Positions 43,896-53,994 of a stretch of 64,000 bases of DNA are shown one piece after another. This DNA comes from Nepenthes gracilis (taxonomy: Eukaryota; Streptophyta; Magnoliopsida; Caryophyllales; Nepenthaceae). Each line of letters opens with the position of its first letter. Position 1 is the first letter of the stretch. The notes beneath the pieces were generated by a model. That model saw only the letters and a program-made list of their open reading frames with translations. It made no database searches and was not told the origin of the DNA. The translations under genes were made by a program, and so were the position numbers. The stretch is from positions 15,087,299-15,151,298 of the forward strand of contig BSYO01000009.1 of assembly GCA_033239525.1 (NCBI GenBank). Reading direction: 5' to 3'.

Positions 43896-45228
43896 TATAC
43901 CGCGGACCAATGCTCCATCCTTGGATTTGAGAGAAATTTGCTCACAAGACCAACTGCATGAGCAATGCCCAGCCGCGTACACACGGCCGCGTACATCAAG
44001 CTACCAACGGCAGAGGAGTAAGGAATCTTACTCATGCGCGCCTTCTCAGTGTTCGAGGATGGACACTGCTGCTTGCTTAGCCTAAAATGGTTGGCCAAAG
44101 GGATACTAACAAGCTTGGAGCTCTCCATGTTGAACCGCTGAAGCACCTTTTCAACATAGCTTTCCTGGGACAGCCAGAGCATCTTGTCCTCTCGGTCGCG
44201 AAATATCCTGATCCCCAGAATCTGCTTCGCCGGTCCAAGGTCTTTCATGATGAAGGACTACCCCAGTTGCTCTTTCAGCTCCTTGATCCGAGCACTGTTC
44301 TGTCCGATAACCAGCATGTCGTCCACATAAATGAGGAGGATGACGAAGTTGTTTTCCGAGAATCTCTGGACAAAGACGCAGTGGTCCGAAGTAGTCTTAT
44401 GGTATCCACGTCCGACCATAACAGACTCAAACTTTCGGTACCACTGTCTTGGAGCTTGCTTCAGCCCATACAAGTTCTTCTTCAAATGACAGACCAGTCT
44501 TCCTTCCCCTTAACTTCAAAACCAACCGGTTGCTCTATGTAGATTTCTTCCTCATGATCTCCATGGAGAAAAGCCGTCCGGACGTCCAGTTGCTCATTCT
44601 CCAGATCCAAAGTCGCTACCAGTCCTAGCACCACACGGACCGAGGACATCTTCACAACTGGTGCGAAAATTTTATCAAATTTAACACCCTTGCGTTGACC
44701 AAAGCGCTCCACCACAAGCCGTGCCTTGTGTCTTGGCTTGCTCGTGTCCTCGGTTGCCTTCAGCCAGAAGACCCACTTGTTTTTTAGGGCCTTCTTCCCC
44801 TTGAGTAATTTAGCAAACTCAAAGGTATGGTTTTCATGAAGAGATGTCAATTCTTCCTTTATGGCCTCCAACCATTTATCCTTTTGAGCGCTACACATGG
44901 CCTCACCAAAGTCTTCTGGTTTTTCAGCATCAGTGAGGAGGACGAACTCACTTGCTGGAAGGCAGACGGACGGACGTCTCTCCCTGGACGACCGTCTCAC
45001 AGGGGCCACATCGGCCTGTTGAGGGGCCAGATCTTCAGCTTGATCTTCCTGAAGCGCTGGAGCCGCCTCACCATGGTTGCCAACCACTCTTGATCCGCCT
45101 TCATCGGACTCAAGAGGCACTGGACGGACAATTTCAACATCAACTCTGTTCGTTCGGGAAGTATTGGGTTGAGACTTCTTCTCTTTTCCAATGTCCTCAA
45201 TGGTCTCTTCCTCAACACAGACCACATC
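43895..45228 (-). pseudogene. Copia-2 linker and reverse transcriptase
   Basis: 45225-44482 encodes the acidic linker (APVRRSSRERRPS) and the RT N-terminal half (NKWVFWLKATEDTSKPRHKA, then LDVRTAFLHGDHEEEIYIEQ). A frame break near 44485 follows. Then 44485-44258 (LYGLKQAPRQWYRKF, VILLIYVDDMLVIG with both catalytic Asp) and 44248-43895 (KQILGIRIFRDRED). Another break lies at about 44255. The catalytic core is preserved but not on one frame. Confidence 0.85.
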
Positions 45229-45930
45229 TCAGGACCGGACCAGCTTCCTTTCCTTTGGGTCATAGAGCCTATACCCAAGTTCGTCCTCGCCATAGCCCAG
45301 AAAGACACACTGCTTTGTCTTTGGCTCCAACTTGCTCCTTTCATCTCTCGGAACATGAACAGAGGCCTTGCAGCCAAATGTCCGAAGATGGTTGTACACT
45401 GGCTCCTTTTCGGTCCAAATCTTCTCTGGAACTTCCTCGTCCAGAAATTTACTGAGCGATCGGTTGATCACGTGGGCGGCCGCCTTCAAGGCCTCTGCCC
45501 AAAAAGATCCCAAAAGTTTAGACTCGGATAACATGCACCTGACCCTTTCCATCAGGGTACGATTCATCCTCTTGGCCATGCCATTCATCTGTGGCATCTT
45601 TGGTGGAGTTCTCTGACGTCTGATGCCGCAAGCTCTGCAGTAGGCATCAAACGTCCCAATGTACTCACTACCATTGTCGCTCCGGACGGCCTTCAACCTC
45701 CTCCCGGTCTCATGCTCAACGAGGACATGAAACTGCTCAAAGATTCCCGCAACCTGATCCTTGGTCTTCAGAGGGAACGCCCACAGTTTCCTCGAGCAAT
45801 CGTCAATAAAGGAGACAAAGTATTGTGCTCCTCCAAAAGACTTTTCCGGGAGGGGACCACACACATCCGTGTGGACGAGCTCCAGAACCTCGGACCTCCT
45901 GGAATATACGTCTCCTTGAAAGGAGACTTT
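45229..45930 (-). pseudogene. Copia-2 integrase core with catalytic Glu replaced
   Basis: 45864-45229 is open: CGPLPEKSFGGAQYFVSFID, then AVRSDNGSEYIG (second Asp kept), then NGMAKRMNRTL. In copia-1 and copia-3 that position is GVAE; here the catalytic Glu codon is AAG (Lys), a G-to-A change. The post-core block HLRTFGCKASVHVP is present. A frame break near 45900 separates it from the zinc region upstream. Confidence 0.85.
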
Positions 45931-47331
45931 TCATTGCTTCCCCGCCATGCAGTGAGGACAAGTCCTTGGCCTGTCTCCATCCATCTCTGGGATGAGACCC
46001 TTCTTGGCCAGATGACTCACGGCACGCTCACTTGTGTGTCTGAGCCTCTTGTGCCACAGGCCCGAGGACTCCACATTTCTTATGGCATTCACCTCTGCCA
46101 CCTCGGCCTGGGCTTTCAACTTGTAAAGGCCTGAAGCCTTTACTCCTCGGGCAACCACCATGGAGCCTTTTGTCAACTTGAAATTGCCATTACAAAAGAC
46201 GCTGCAGTAGCCTTCATCACCCAACCGTCCTACTGAAATGATATTCATACAAATATCGGGGACGTGTCGAACGTCCCTTAAAATCAGTCGGGCTCCACTG
46301 TTTGTCATCAAGGAGACGTCGCCTCGTCCAATGATCTCAGACATCTCCATGTTGCCCATCTTCAACACTCCTGGGGCACACGGAGTGTGAGTGGAGAACA
46401 GCTCTCTCCTGGAGGTAACGTGGATGGATGCGCTAGAATCCACCACCCAGTCAGATGCCTGCTCAGCCACATTTACAGAGTCCTCAGACTCGCAAGCCAG
46501 AAGGAGGTCACCTCCTGTGACAATAGAGACCGAGGACTCTTCCTCGCATCGTCTCTTTTGCCCCTCTAACTTTCCAGCGTTTTCACGCTTCCACTTATAA
46601 CAAAATTTCTTGATGTGACCTTTCTTGCCACAATGGTGGCACTCCATGTCCTGGTACCGAGAACGTGACTTACTCCGCCCTTTGTCTTCAAGACTTTGGG
46701 CCACGCCTTGGCTCCTTCCCCTTGATTCGGTGACAAGAACCTTGGAGTGCTGAGAGGTGGACGTACTCTGAAAACGTCGTCTCACTTCCTCATTCAGCAT
46801 AACTCCTTTGGCTATCTCCAAAGTTACCACGCCGTTAGGAGCTGTATTGGCAATGGTGATCGTCATAACCTCCCATGTGTCTGGGAGGGTTGCTAAAAGC
46901 CAAAGTCCGAGGACCTCATCCTCGAACTTGATCCCCACGCCAGTCAGCCTATCCACGCAGCCCTGAAACTCATTCAAGTGGTCGGCGACAGATAAGTCAT
47001 TCTTGTACGGATTCTGCATCAGCCTCATCAAGTGATAAATTTTGTTATTCTAAGTCTTGGAGGCATAGAGCTTTTCCAGCTTCTCCCAAAGCTGCTTGGC
47101 ATTCGTCTCTCCGCGAACGTGATTGTACACGTTGTCGTCCACGAACTGCCAGATATAGTCGCACACTTGCTTGTGTTCCAATGTCCACTACACGTCTGTT
47201 TTTGCCGCCGATTTTTCTATGACAAAAACGAGATTATGCATGGACTTTACAAAGAGCAAGTTTGACATCTTGCTCTGCCAAGTGTTAAAGTTGGCTCTGT
47301 TTAAGCAAGTCATTTTGCTTCCAACCTCCAT
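45931..47331 (-). pseudogene. Copia-2 gag, protease and integrase zinc region
   Basis: The gag start is the ATG complementary to 47329-47331, matching the copia-3 start context. The first ~100 codons hold at least two in-frame stops (around 47190 and 47045). From 47031 the frame is open for 366 codons: the capsid end (DHLNEFQGCVDRL), the basic tail, the CCHC knuckle CHHCGKKGHIKKFC, the protease WVVDSSASIHV (the active-site Gly replaced by Ser, a G-to-A change), then LWHKRLRHTSERAVS and CPHCMAGKQ. Confidence 0.85.
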
Positions 47332-47370
47332 AGCAGCTAGCAACAAGATCACCGTTCAAAGAACCAAAAT

Positions 47371-47382
47371 CTCTGATACCAA
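47371..47382 (-). other. Primer binding site of copia-2
   Basis: CTCTGATACCAA on the plus strand, the reverse complement of the tRNA-iMet-type site TTGGTATCAGAG, lies just inside the 5' LTR that starts at 47384. Confidence 0.9.
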
Positions 47383-47383
47383 T

Positions 47384-48049
47384 TGTTGGCGCAAAAACGG
47401 AAGGCACGGTGATAGAGCGGACAAAACACTCGGACAGCAACACAGAGTAGAGCTCTCGGACGGACAACCAAAAGTAGAGATAGAAAAATAGAGAAGACAC
47501 ATGAGATTTTTTAACGTGGAAAACCCTTCTTCAATCAAGAAAAAAACCACCAAAGAATACACTATAAAATGGATTGTTTACAAGTATGTTAGTTACATAA
47601 GCTCAAACAAAAAGAAAACAATCTCAAGTGTATAATCTCTCTTAAAAAATATTTTTCACTCTATCTTTACAAATAAGGCTTGCCCACAACTCTCTCAAGA
47701 CTCACTCCAAGTCTGCTCTCAAAAGACTCGCCACCTAGGCCTGCCATGACAGGTGCATGCCCGGCGTGCCAGAATGGCAGGCCTGACACCCTTGAAAGTT
47801 GCAGTCGCTACCAACCAGAGTGGGTCAACTGCCCACCTGCAAAACGTGGTTACAGCAAGCCTACGGAGAGAGAGTCAACGCCTACGCTTTCAGGGTCCTC
47901 GTCCATATCCTCAACAACCTCTCGGACATGACGCCTCTGATGAGTCCTCGTCCGTTATGACAGGCTTCTTGGACAACTTAAGAAAGTCTGCAACCTTTTC
48001 AACATCGTGAGTCCGCGGACATAAGTACCATGAGGAAGTGACCCCAACA
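47384..48049 (-). repeat. Copia-2 5' LTR with promoter deletion
   Basis: 666 bp, plus-strand ends TGTTGGCGC and GACCCCAACA. Relative to the 3' LTR it lacks about 109 bp, corresponding to 42912-43020, with the junction at about 47729. The missing piece contains the only TATA sequence of this LTR. Elsewhere the LTRs are colinear. It retains a perfect 11-bp inverted repeat AGGCCTGCCAT (47737-47747) and ATGGCAGGCCT (47774-47784). Confidence 0.95.
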
Positions 48050-48054
48050 TAAAA

Positions 48055-48575
48055 ATCTTGGACTGGGAGAGAGATAGTGCAATCAAACTAGTGAAGATCG
48101 GTTCTCATTGACAATCAACAAAATATGAGAAGATGCATAGGTAGAGAAAAATGAGGTCTAGCTCTTGTTCTAGAGTGAGTTGTGGGTGACTTATTCATTT
48201 TTGGAGAGATCTTTCATGCTAGTATTGATAAGGAAAGCGAACTAAACTGATAGGCCACTTCAAGAATGCTTGCTAGGGGTTTTCTTAGAATGGGCCATTT
48301 GAAAATAGGATAAGAATATTTGCCCCTAAAAATCACAAATCTAACATAGTATGAAAGAAGAATGGAGATCAAGGTTAAAATCAAGACATGGTTGCTTGGG
48401 AGTAACTTTGAGCAATCTTATTAAGAAATACTCAAATCATGTAGCGGGGATGACCAAATATGGGTGAGTTCTAAAAACAAACAACCCAAAACTATTCACC
48501 CCTAAAATATATAAATCTACAACCAAATCTTTTAAATTTTAACAATATCCAATAAGATTTGGTTACACGCATGAG
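48055..48575. other. Spacer between the two head-to-head copia elements
   Basis: About 520 bp of AT-rich sequence without coding. By structure it is internal sequence of the older large retroelement into which both copia elements inserted. Confidence 0.5.
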
Positions 48576-48580
48576 ATGAC

Positions 48581-49268
48581 TGTTGGGGTCACTCCCGAGT
48601 GGCATTAGTCCGCGGACTCCATTGGAAGAATGGACGAGGACTTTGTTGAAGCATCGTGTCCGAGAGGACCTGGACGAGGACTCTAAAGTGTAGACGTTGA
48701 CTCTACTGACGTAGGCCTGCTACGGCCGTTTCTGCAGGTGGGTTGGTCACCAACCCTGCTTGGAAGTTGTGGCGCAACAACTTTCCAGTGTCGTTCGCCA
48801 TCGGCATGCCAGCGTGCGCATGCCATGGCAGCCTAGGGCGTAGGTCTCCAGAACCCACGGCCTATAGGGTGGTTGGCTGTCCACCCTGTCTTTGTGTATA
48901 TATATAGAGCTTGTGCCCTTACTTGTAAATATGTGAGAGCTAAGACATTTTGTAAGAGAGCTTTGAGAGAGAGCTGTGGGCAAGCTTGTAAAGATAGAGT
49001 GAGAAACACTTTAGTGAGAAAAGTTGCACACTTGTAGATTGTTTTCTTTCGTTTGAGCTTGTGTAGCTATCACTTGTAAACAATCCTTTATAGTGCATTC
49101 TTTCGTGGTTTTTTCCTAGTTGAAGGAAGGGTTTTCCACGTTAAATTGGTGTGTTCTCTTTCGTTCTCTATCTCTACGCTTCTGTCCGTCCGAGAGCTCT
49201 GCTTTGTTTGGCTGTCCGAGAACCGTATCCGCTCGATCACCGTTGTCTTCCACATTTTTGTGCCAACA
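48581..49268 (+). repeat. Copia-3 5' LTR
   Basis: TGTTGGGGTC to GTGCCAACA. TATATATATAG at 48897-48907 is the likely TATA region. At 48785-48862 it differs from the 3' LTR by a cluster of single-base deletions, mostly one G lost from GG or GGG. W-box-like GTTGACT occurs at about 48697. Open frames in the LTR are not credible. Confidence 0.95.
48897..48907 (+). promoter_or_regulatory. TATA region of copia-3 5' LTR
   Basis: TATATATATAG precedes GCTTGTGCCC. The equivalent copy in the 3' LTR is at 53618-53628, and the same segment is what copia-2 lost from its 5' LTR. Assignment is by position and conservation. Confidence 0.55.
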
Positions 49269-49270
49269 AG

Positions 49271-49282
49271 TGGTATCAGAGA
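49271..49282 (+). other. Primer binding site of copia-3
   Basis: TGGTATCAGAGA, two bases after the LTR end, is identical to the copia-1 site and matches initiator tRNA-Met. Confidence 0.9.
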
Positions 49283-49312
49283 TTTTGGTTCTTTATCTTG
49301 TTGCTGGCTGCG

Positions 49313-49810
49313 ATGGAGGTCGAAAGTAAGATGATCTGTTTGAACGGATCAAACTTTGACTCTTGGCAAAGCAAAATGTCAGACTTGCTCATTGTGAAGT
49401 CCATGCATAATCCCGTTTTTTCCGCAGCAAAGCCGGCTGACAAAACGGACGAGCAGTGGACGTTCGAGCACAAGCAAGTGTGCGGCTATATTCGGCAGTT
49501 TGTGGACGACAACGTGTACAACCACGTTCGGGGTGAGTCCAATGCCAAGACGCTGTGGGAGAAGCTGCAAAAGCTCTTTCCCTCCAAATCTGGCAATAAC
49601 AATTTTTTTCACTTGATGCGGCTGATGCAAGTGCAGTACAAGGACGGGTCATCTGTCACCGATCACCTGAATGAGTTTCAGGGTTGAGTGGACCAGCTGA
49701 ATGGCGTGGGGATCAAGTTCGAGGATGAGGTCCTCGGACTATGGTTGCTAGCAACCCTCCCGGACTCATGGGAGGTTATGAGGATCACCATTGCCAATAC
49801 AGCTCCAACG
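49313..49810 (+). pseudogene. Copia-3 gag N-terminal part
   Basis: Starts at ATG 49313 (MEVESKMICLNGSNFDSWQS), the first ATG after the leader. The capsid N-terminus is of the UBN2/DUF4219 type (NFDSWQSKMSDLLI, then LWEKLQKLFP). A TGA stop at 49685-49687 interrupts after HLNEFQG; copia-2 has a Cys codon at this place. The same frame continues to about 49807, where one base is missing relative to copia-2 and the frame moves. Apart from those two lesions gag is intact. Confidence 0.9.
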
Positions 49811-52605
49811 GCGTGGTGACTTTGGAGATGGCCAAAGGAGCGGTGCTGAACGAGGAAATGCGACGGCGTTCACAAGGTACGTCCACCTCTCAGCACTCCG
49901 AAGTCCTTGTCACCGAATGCAGGGGAAGGAGCCGAGGACGTGGCCCAAAGTCTGAAGACAAAGGGCGGAGTAAGTCACGTTCCCGGTACCAAGACATGGA
50001 GTGCCACTATTGTGGCAAGAAAGGCCACATCAAGAAATTTTGTTATAAGTGGAGGCGTGAAAACGCTACCAAGCAGAAGGGCGAAAAGAGACATGGCGAG
50101 GAAGTGTCCTCGGTCTCTGTTGTGACAGGAGAAGATCTCCTTTTCACCCACGAGTCTGAGGACTTAGTGGCTGTGGCTGAACAGTCCTCGGATTGGGTAG
50201 TGGATTCTGGCGCTTCAATCCACGTTACCTCCAGGAGGGAACTGTTCTCCACTTACACTCCGTGCGCCCCAAGGGTGTTGAGAATGGACAACAAGGAGAC
50301 GTCCGAGTTCATTGGACGTGGTGACATCACCTTGTTGATGAGCACTGGAGCCCGATTGATTTTGAAGGACGTCCGACACGTCCCTGATATTCGGATGAAT
50401 ATCATTTCAGTGAGACAGTTTGATGATGAAGGCTACTGCAGCGTCTTCTGTGACGGCAGTTTCAAGCTGGTGAAGGGCTCCATGTTGGTTGCCCGAGGAG
50501 TAAAGGCTTCAGGCCTTTGCGTAGTGAAAGCCCAGGCCGAGGTAGCAGAGGTGAATGCTACAGGGAGTGTGGAGTCTTCGGACCTGTGGCATAAAAGACT
50601 CGGACACATGAGTGAGCGTGGCATGAGTCATCTGGCAAAGAAGGGTCTCATTCCGGAGATGGGTGGAGACATGCCGAGGACTTGCCCTCACTGCATGGAG
50701 GGGAAGCAACGAAGAGTCTCCTTTTCAGGAGATGAATCTTCCAAGAGATCTGAGGTCTTGGAGCTCGTCCACATGGACGTGTGCGGTCCCCTCCCGGAGA
50801 AGTCATTTGGGGGAGCACAATATTTTGTCTCCTTTATTGACGATTGCTCGAGGAAGCTGTGGGTATTCCCTTTAAAGACCAAAGATCAGGTTGCGGGAAC
50901 CTTTGAACAGTTTCATGTCCTCGTTGAGTGGGAGACCGGGAGGAGATTAAAGGCAGTTCGAAGCGATAACGGCGGGGAGTACATTGGGATGTTTGATGCC
51001 TACTGTAGAGCTCACGGTATCAAACATCAGAAAACTCCACCTAAGACGACACAGTTGAATGGCGTGGCCGAGAGGATGAATCGCACCCTGATGGAAAGGG
51101 TCAGGTGCATGTTGTCCGAGGCCAGGCTTCCGAGATCTTTTTGGGCCGAGGCCTTGAGGACGGTTGCCCACGTGATCAACCGGTCGCCCAGTAAGCCTCT
51201 GGACGGGGAAGTTCCAGAGCAGATTTGGACCGAAAAGGGACCAGTGTACAGCCATCTTCGGACTTTCGGCTGCAAAGCCTTTGTTCATGTTCCGAGAGAT
51301 GAAAGGACCAAGCTGGAGCCAAAGATAATACAATGTGTCTTTCTGGGCTATGGCGAGGATGAATTTGGGTATAGGTTCTATGACCCAAAGGAAAAGAAGC
51401 TGGTGCGGTCCCGCAACGTGGTCTTCGTTGAGGACGAGACCATCGAGGAAATTGGGAAGGAACAGAAGTGTCCTCCCACTACTTCCCGAACGGACAGAGT
51501 TGACACTGATGTTGTCCGTCCAGTGCCTTCTGAGTCCGATGTCGGCGGCTCAGGTGTGGCAGGCAACCAAGATGAGGCGGTTCCCGCGACTCGGGACTTG
51601 GTTGAAGATTTGGCACCTTCTCAGGCCGAGGTTGCCCCGGCAAGACGGTCGTCCAGAGTGAGGCGTCCGTCCGTCCGCCTTCCAGCAAGTGAGTTTGTCC
51701 TCCTCACTGATACTGGAGAACCAGAGAGTTTTAATGATGCCATGTTTAGCGCTCAGAAGGATGAATGGTTTGAAGCCATGAAGGAAGAAATGGTTTCTCT
51801 TCATAAAAACCATACCTTTGAGCTCGCTAAATTGCCCAAGGGGAAGAAGGCTCTGAAGAACAAATGGGTCTTCCGCTTGAAGGCAACTGAGGACACAGCT
51901 AAGCCAAGACACAAGGCACGACTTGTGGTGAAGGGCTATGGTCAACGAAAGGGCGTTGACTTTGATGAAATCTTCGCACCCGTTGTGAAGATGTCCTCGG
52001 TCCGTGTAGTGCTCAGACTGGCAGCAGCCTTGGACTTGGAGGTTGAGCAACTGGACATCCGGACAGCTTTTCTCCATGGAGATCTAGAGGAAGAGATCTA
52101 CATGGAGCAACCAGATGGCTTTGAAGTCAAAGGGAAGGAAGGACTTGTTTGTCGTTTGAAGAAGAGCTTGTATGGGCTGAAACAAGCTCCGAGACAGTGG
52201 TATCGGAAGTTTGAGTCTATTAAGGTCGGACAAGGGTACTATAAGACTTCTTCGGACCACTGTGTCTTTGTTCAGAAGTTCTCAGAAAATGATTTTGTCA
52301 TCCTTCTCCTTTATGTGGATGACATGCTGGTTGTCGGACAACATAGTACTCGGATCATGAAGCTGAAGAAGCAACTGGGGCAGTCTTTTGCCATGAAAGA
52401 CCTCGGACCGGCGAAACAGATTCTGGGGATCAGAATTTCTTGCGACCGAGAGGGTAAGAAGCTTTGGCTGTCCCAGGAAGGCTATGTTGAAAAAGTGCTT
52501 CAAAGATTCAACATGGAAGATTCCAAGCCTGTCAGTACCCCTTTGGCCAACCATTTTAGGCTGAGCAAGGAGCAGTGTCCGTCCTTGGACACTGAGAAGG
52601 CGTGA
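49808..52605 (+). pseudogene. Copia-3 gag tail, protease, integrase and reverse transcriptase
   Basis: One open frame of more than 930 codons. Features in order: gag tail; CCHC knuckle CHYCGKKGHIKKFC (about 50005-50043); protease WVVDSGASIHV (about 50195); GAG-pre-integrase LWHKRLGHMSERGMS and CPHCMEGKQ; integrase core with Asp in HMDVCGP (about 50773), Asp in RSDNGGEY (about 50963) and Glu in GVAERMN (about 51070); linker with RRSSRVRRPSVRLP; and RT with LDIRTAFLHGDLEEEIYMEQ and LLLYVDDMLVVG (about 52300-52340). The ATG at 49741 is not a real start, since the first ~20 codons are out-of-frame gag. The frame closes with TGA at 52603-52605, where copia-2 has an Arg codon: a C-to-T change at a CG site. 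Confidence 0.92.
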
Positions 52606-53286
52606 ATGTGTAAGATTCCTTACTCCTCGGCCGATGGAAGCTTAATGTACGCGGCCGTGTGTACGCGGCCGGACATTGCTCATGCGGTTAGCCTTGTGAG
52701 CAGATTCCTCTCAAACCCAGGTATGGAGCATTGGTCTGCGGTGAAGTGGATTTTCAGATATCTACGCGGGACATCCAAGATGGGTTTACAGTTTGGAAAA
52801 GGGGAGCCTCAACTGATTGCGTACACGGACGCTGACATGGCTGGGGACGTTGATTCTCGGAAATCAACGTCCGGATACTTGGTGAAATTTGCGGGAGGGG
52901 CGGTCTCTGGCGGTCAAATTCTAAGCGTCGCTCTCTCGACTACAGAAGCAGAGTTTATTGCCGTGATCGAGGCCTGTAAGAAAATGCTTTGGATGAAGAG
53001 GTTTGTCCAAGAATTGGGTCTAAGGCAGGAGACGTACGAGATCCTTTGTGATAGTCAAAGTGTCATTCACTTATGTAAAAACTCCTCATTCCATTCTCGG
53101 TCAAAACACATTGACGTGCGATATCATTGGGTGAGAGATATTTTTGATGATGGGCAGCTATCAATTGGAAAGGTCCGCTCAGACGATAATGTGTCAGATA
53201 TGTTGACCAAAGTTTTGCCAAAGGGAAAGCTGGAAGCTTGTTGTGACATTGCCGGTTTAACTAACTTCACTCCCACTCGGTCGTGA
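52606..53286 (+). pseudogene. Copia-3 RT C-terminus and RNase H
   Basis: Continues the same frame after the TGA at 52603. Blocks: SLMYAAVCTRPDIAHAVSLV, IAYTDADMAGDVDSRKSTSG (first Asp), ALSTTEAEFIAVIEACKKML (Glu), LCDSQSVIHLCKNSSF (Asp), HIDVRYHWVRD and DMLTKVLPKGKLEACCDI. It ends at a stop at 53284-53286, one codon before the polypurine tract. GAVSGGQILSVALST differs from the usual SWQS..Q.. block, suggesting a small compensated indel near 52910. Confidence 0.9.
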
Positions 53287-53295
53287 GGGGAAGTT
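53285..53295 (+). other. Polypurine tract of copia-3
   Basis: GAGGGGAAGTT, directly before the 3' LTR and overlapping the stop codon of pol; same bases as in copia-1. Confidence 0.85.
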
Positions 53296-53989
53296 TGTTG
53301 GGGTCACTCCCGAGTGGCATTAGTCCGCGGACTCCATTGGAAGAATGGATGAGATCTTTGTTGAAGCGTCGTGTCCGAGAGGACCTGGACGAGGACTCTA
53401 AAGTGTAGACGTTGACTCTACTCACGTAGGCCTGCTACGGCCGTTTCTGCAGGTGGGTTGGTCACCTACCCTACTTGGAAGTTGTGGCGCAACAACTTTC
53501 CAGGTGTCAGGTCTGCCATCGGGCATGCCAGGCGTGCGCATGCCATGGCAGGCCTATGGGCGTAGGTTCTGTAACCTACGGCCTGTAGGGTGGCTGGCTG
53601 TCCACCCTGTCTTTGTGTATATATATAGAGCTTGTGCCCTTACTTGTAAATATGTGAGAGCTGAGACATTTTGTAGGAGAGCTTTGAGAGAGAGCTGTGG
53701 GCAAGCTTGTAAAGATAGAGTGAGAAACACTTTAGTGAGAAAAGTTGCACACTTGTAGATTGTTTTCTTTCGTTTGAGCTTGTGTAGCTAACACTTGTAA
53801 ACAATCCTTTATAGTGCATTCTTTCGTGGTTTTTTCCTTGTTGAAGGAAGGGTTTTCCACGTTAAATTGGTGTGTTCTCTTTCGTTCTCTATCTCTACGC
53901 TTCTGTCCGTCCGAGAGCTCTGCTCCGTTTGGCTGTCCGAGAACCGTGTCCGCTCGGTCACCGTTGTCTTCCGCGTTTTTGCGCCAACA
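53296..53989 (+). repeat. Copia-3 3' LTR
   Basis: TGTTGGGGTC to TGCGCCAACA, 694 bp, followed by ATGTC. It keeps the GC-rich hairpin region (about 53505-53555: AGGTCTGCCAT...ATGGCAGGCCT) without the single-base losses seen in the 5' LTR. Confidence 0.95.
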
Positions 53990-53994
53990 ATGTC

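Larger units (their letters stand above)
42567..48049 (-). mobile_element. Ty1/copia retrotransposon copia-2
   Basis: Minus-strand copia element: 5' LTR 47384-48049, primer site 47371-47382, gag from 47331, pol down to 43350, polypurine tract about 43351-43341, 3' LTR 42567-43340, exact TAAAA duplications. The proteins are close relatives of copia-3, so both are one family. Damage is extensive: stops in gag, several frameshifts, integrase Glu changed to Lys, protease DSG changed to DSS, and the 5' LTR promoter deleted. Confidence 0.95.
48581..53989 (+). mobile_element. Ty1/copia retrotransposon copia-3, nearly intact
   Basis: Plus-strand copia element with 688-bp and 694-bp LTRs, primer site 49271-49282, polypurine tract 53285-53295, and flanks ATGAC (48576-48580) and ATGTC (53990-53994), a 4 of 5 duplication. 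Gag-pol is complete except for a stop at 49685, a one-base deletion near 49807 and a stop at 52603. All catalytic residues I can check are present. It is the best source for defining this family, which includes copia-2. Confidence 0.95.

Noticed and set aside
44087..45616. Plus-strand frames over copia-2
   Set aside because: Antisense shadows of the minus-strand pol gene.
49741..49810. ATG at 49741 as the start of a 954-codon protein
   Set aside because: The first ~20 codons are gag sequence read in the wrong frame; comparison with copia-2 places the real start at 49313.
50947..52554. Long antisense frames over copia-3
   Set aside because: Mirror images of conserved integrase and RT codons; no independent domains.
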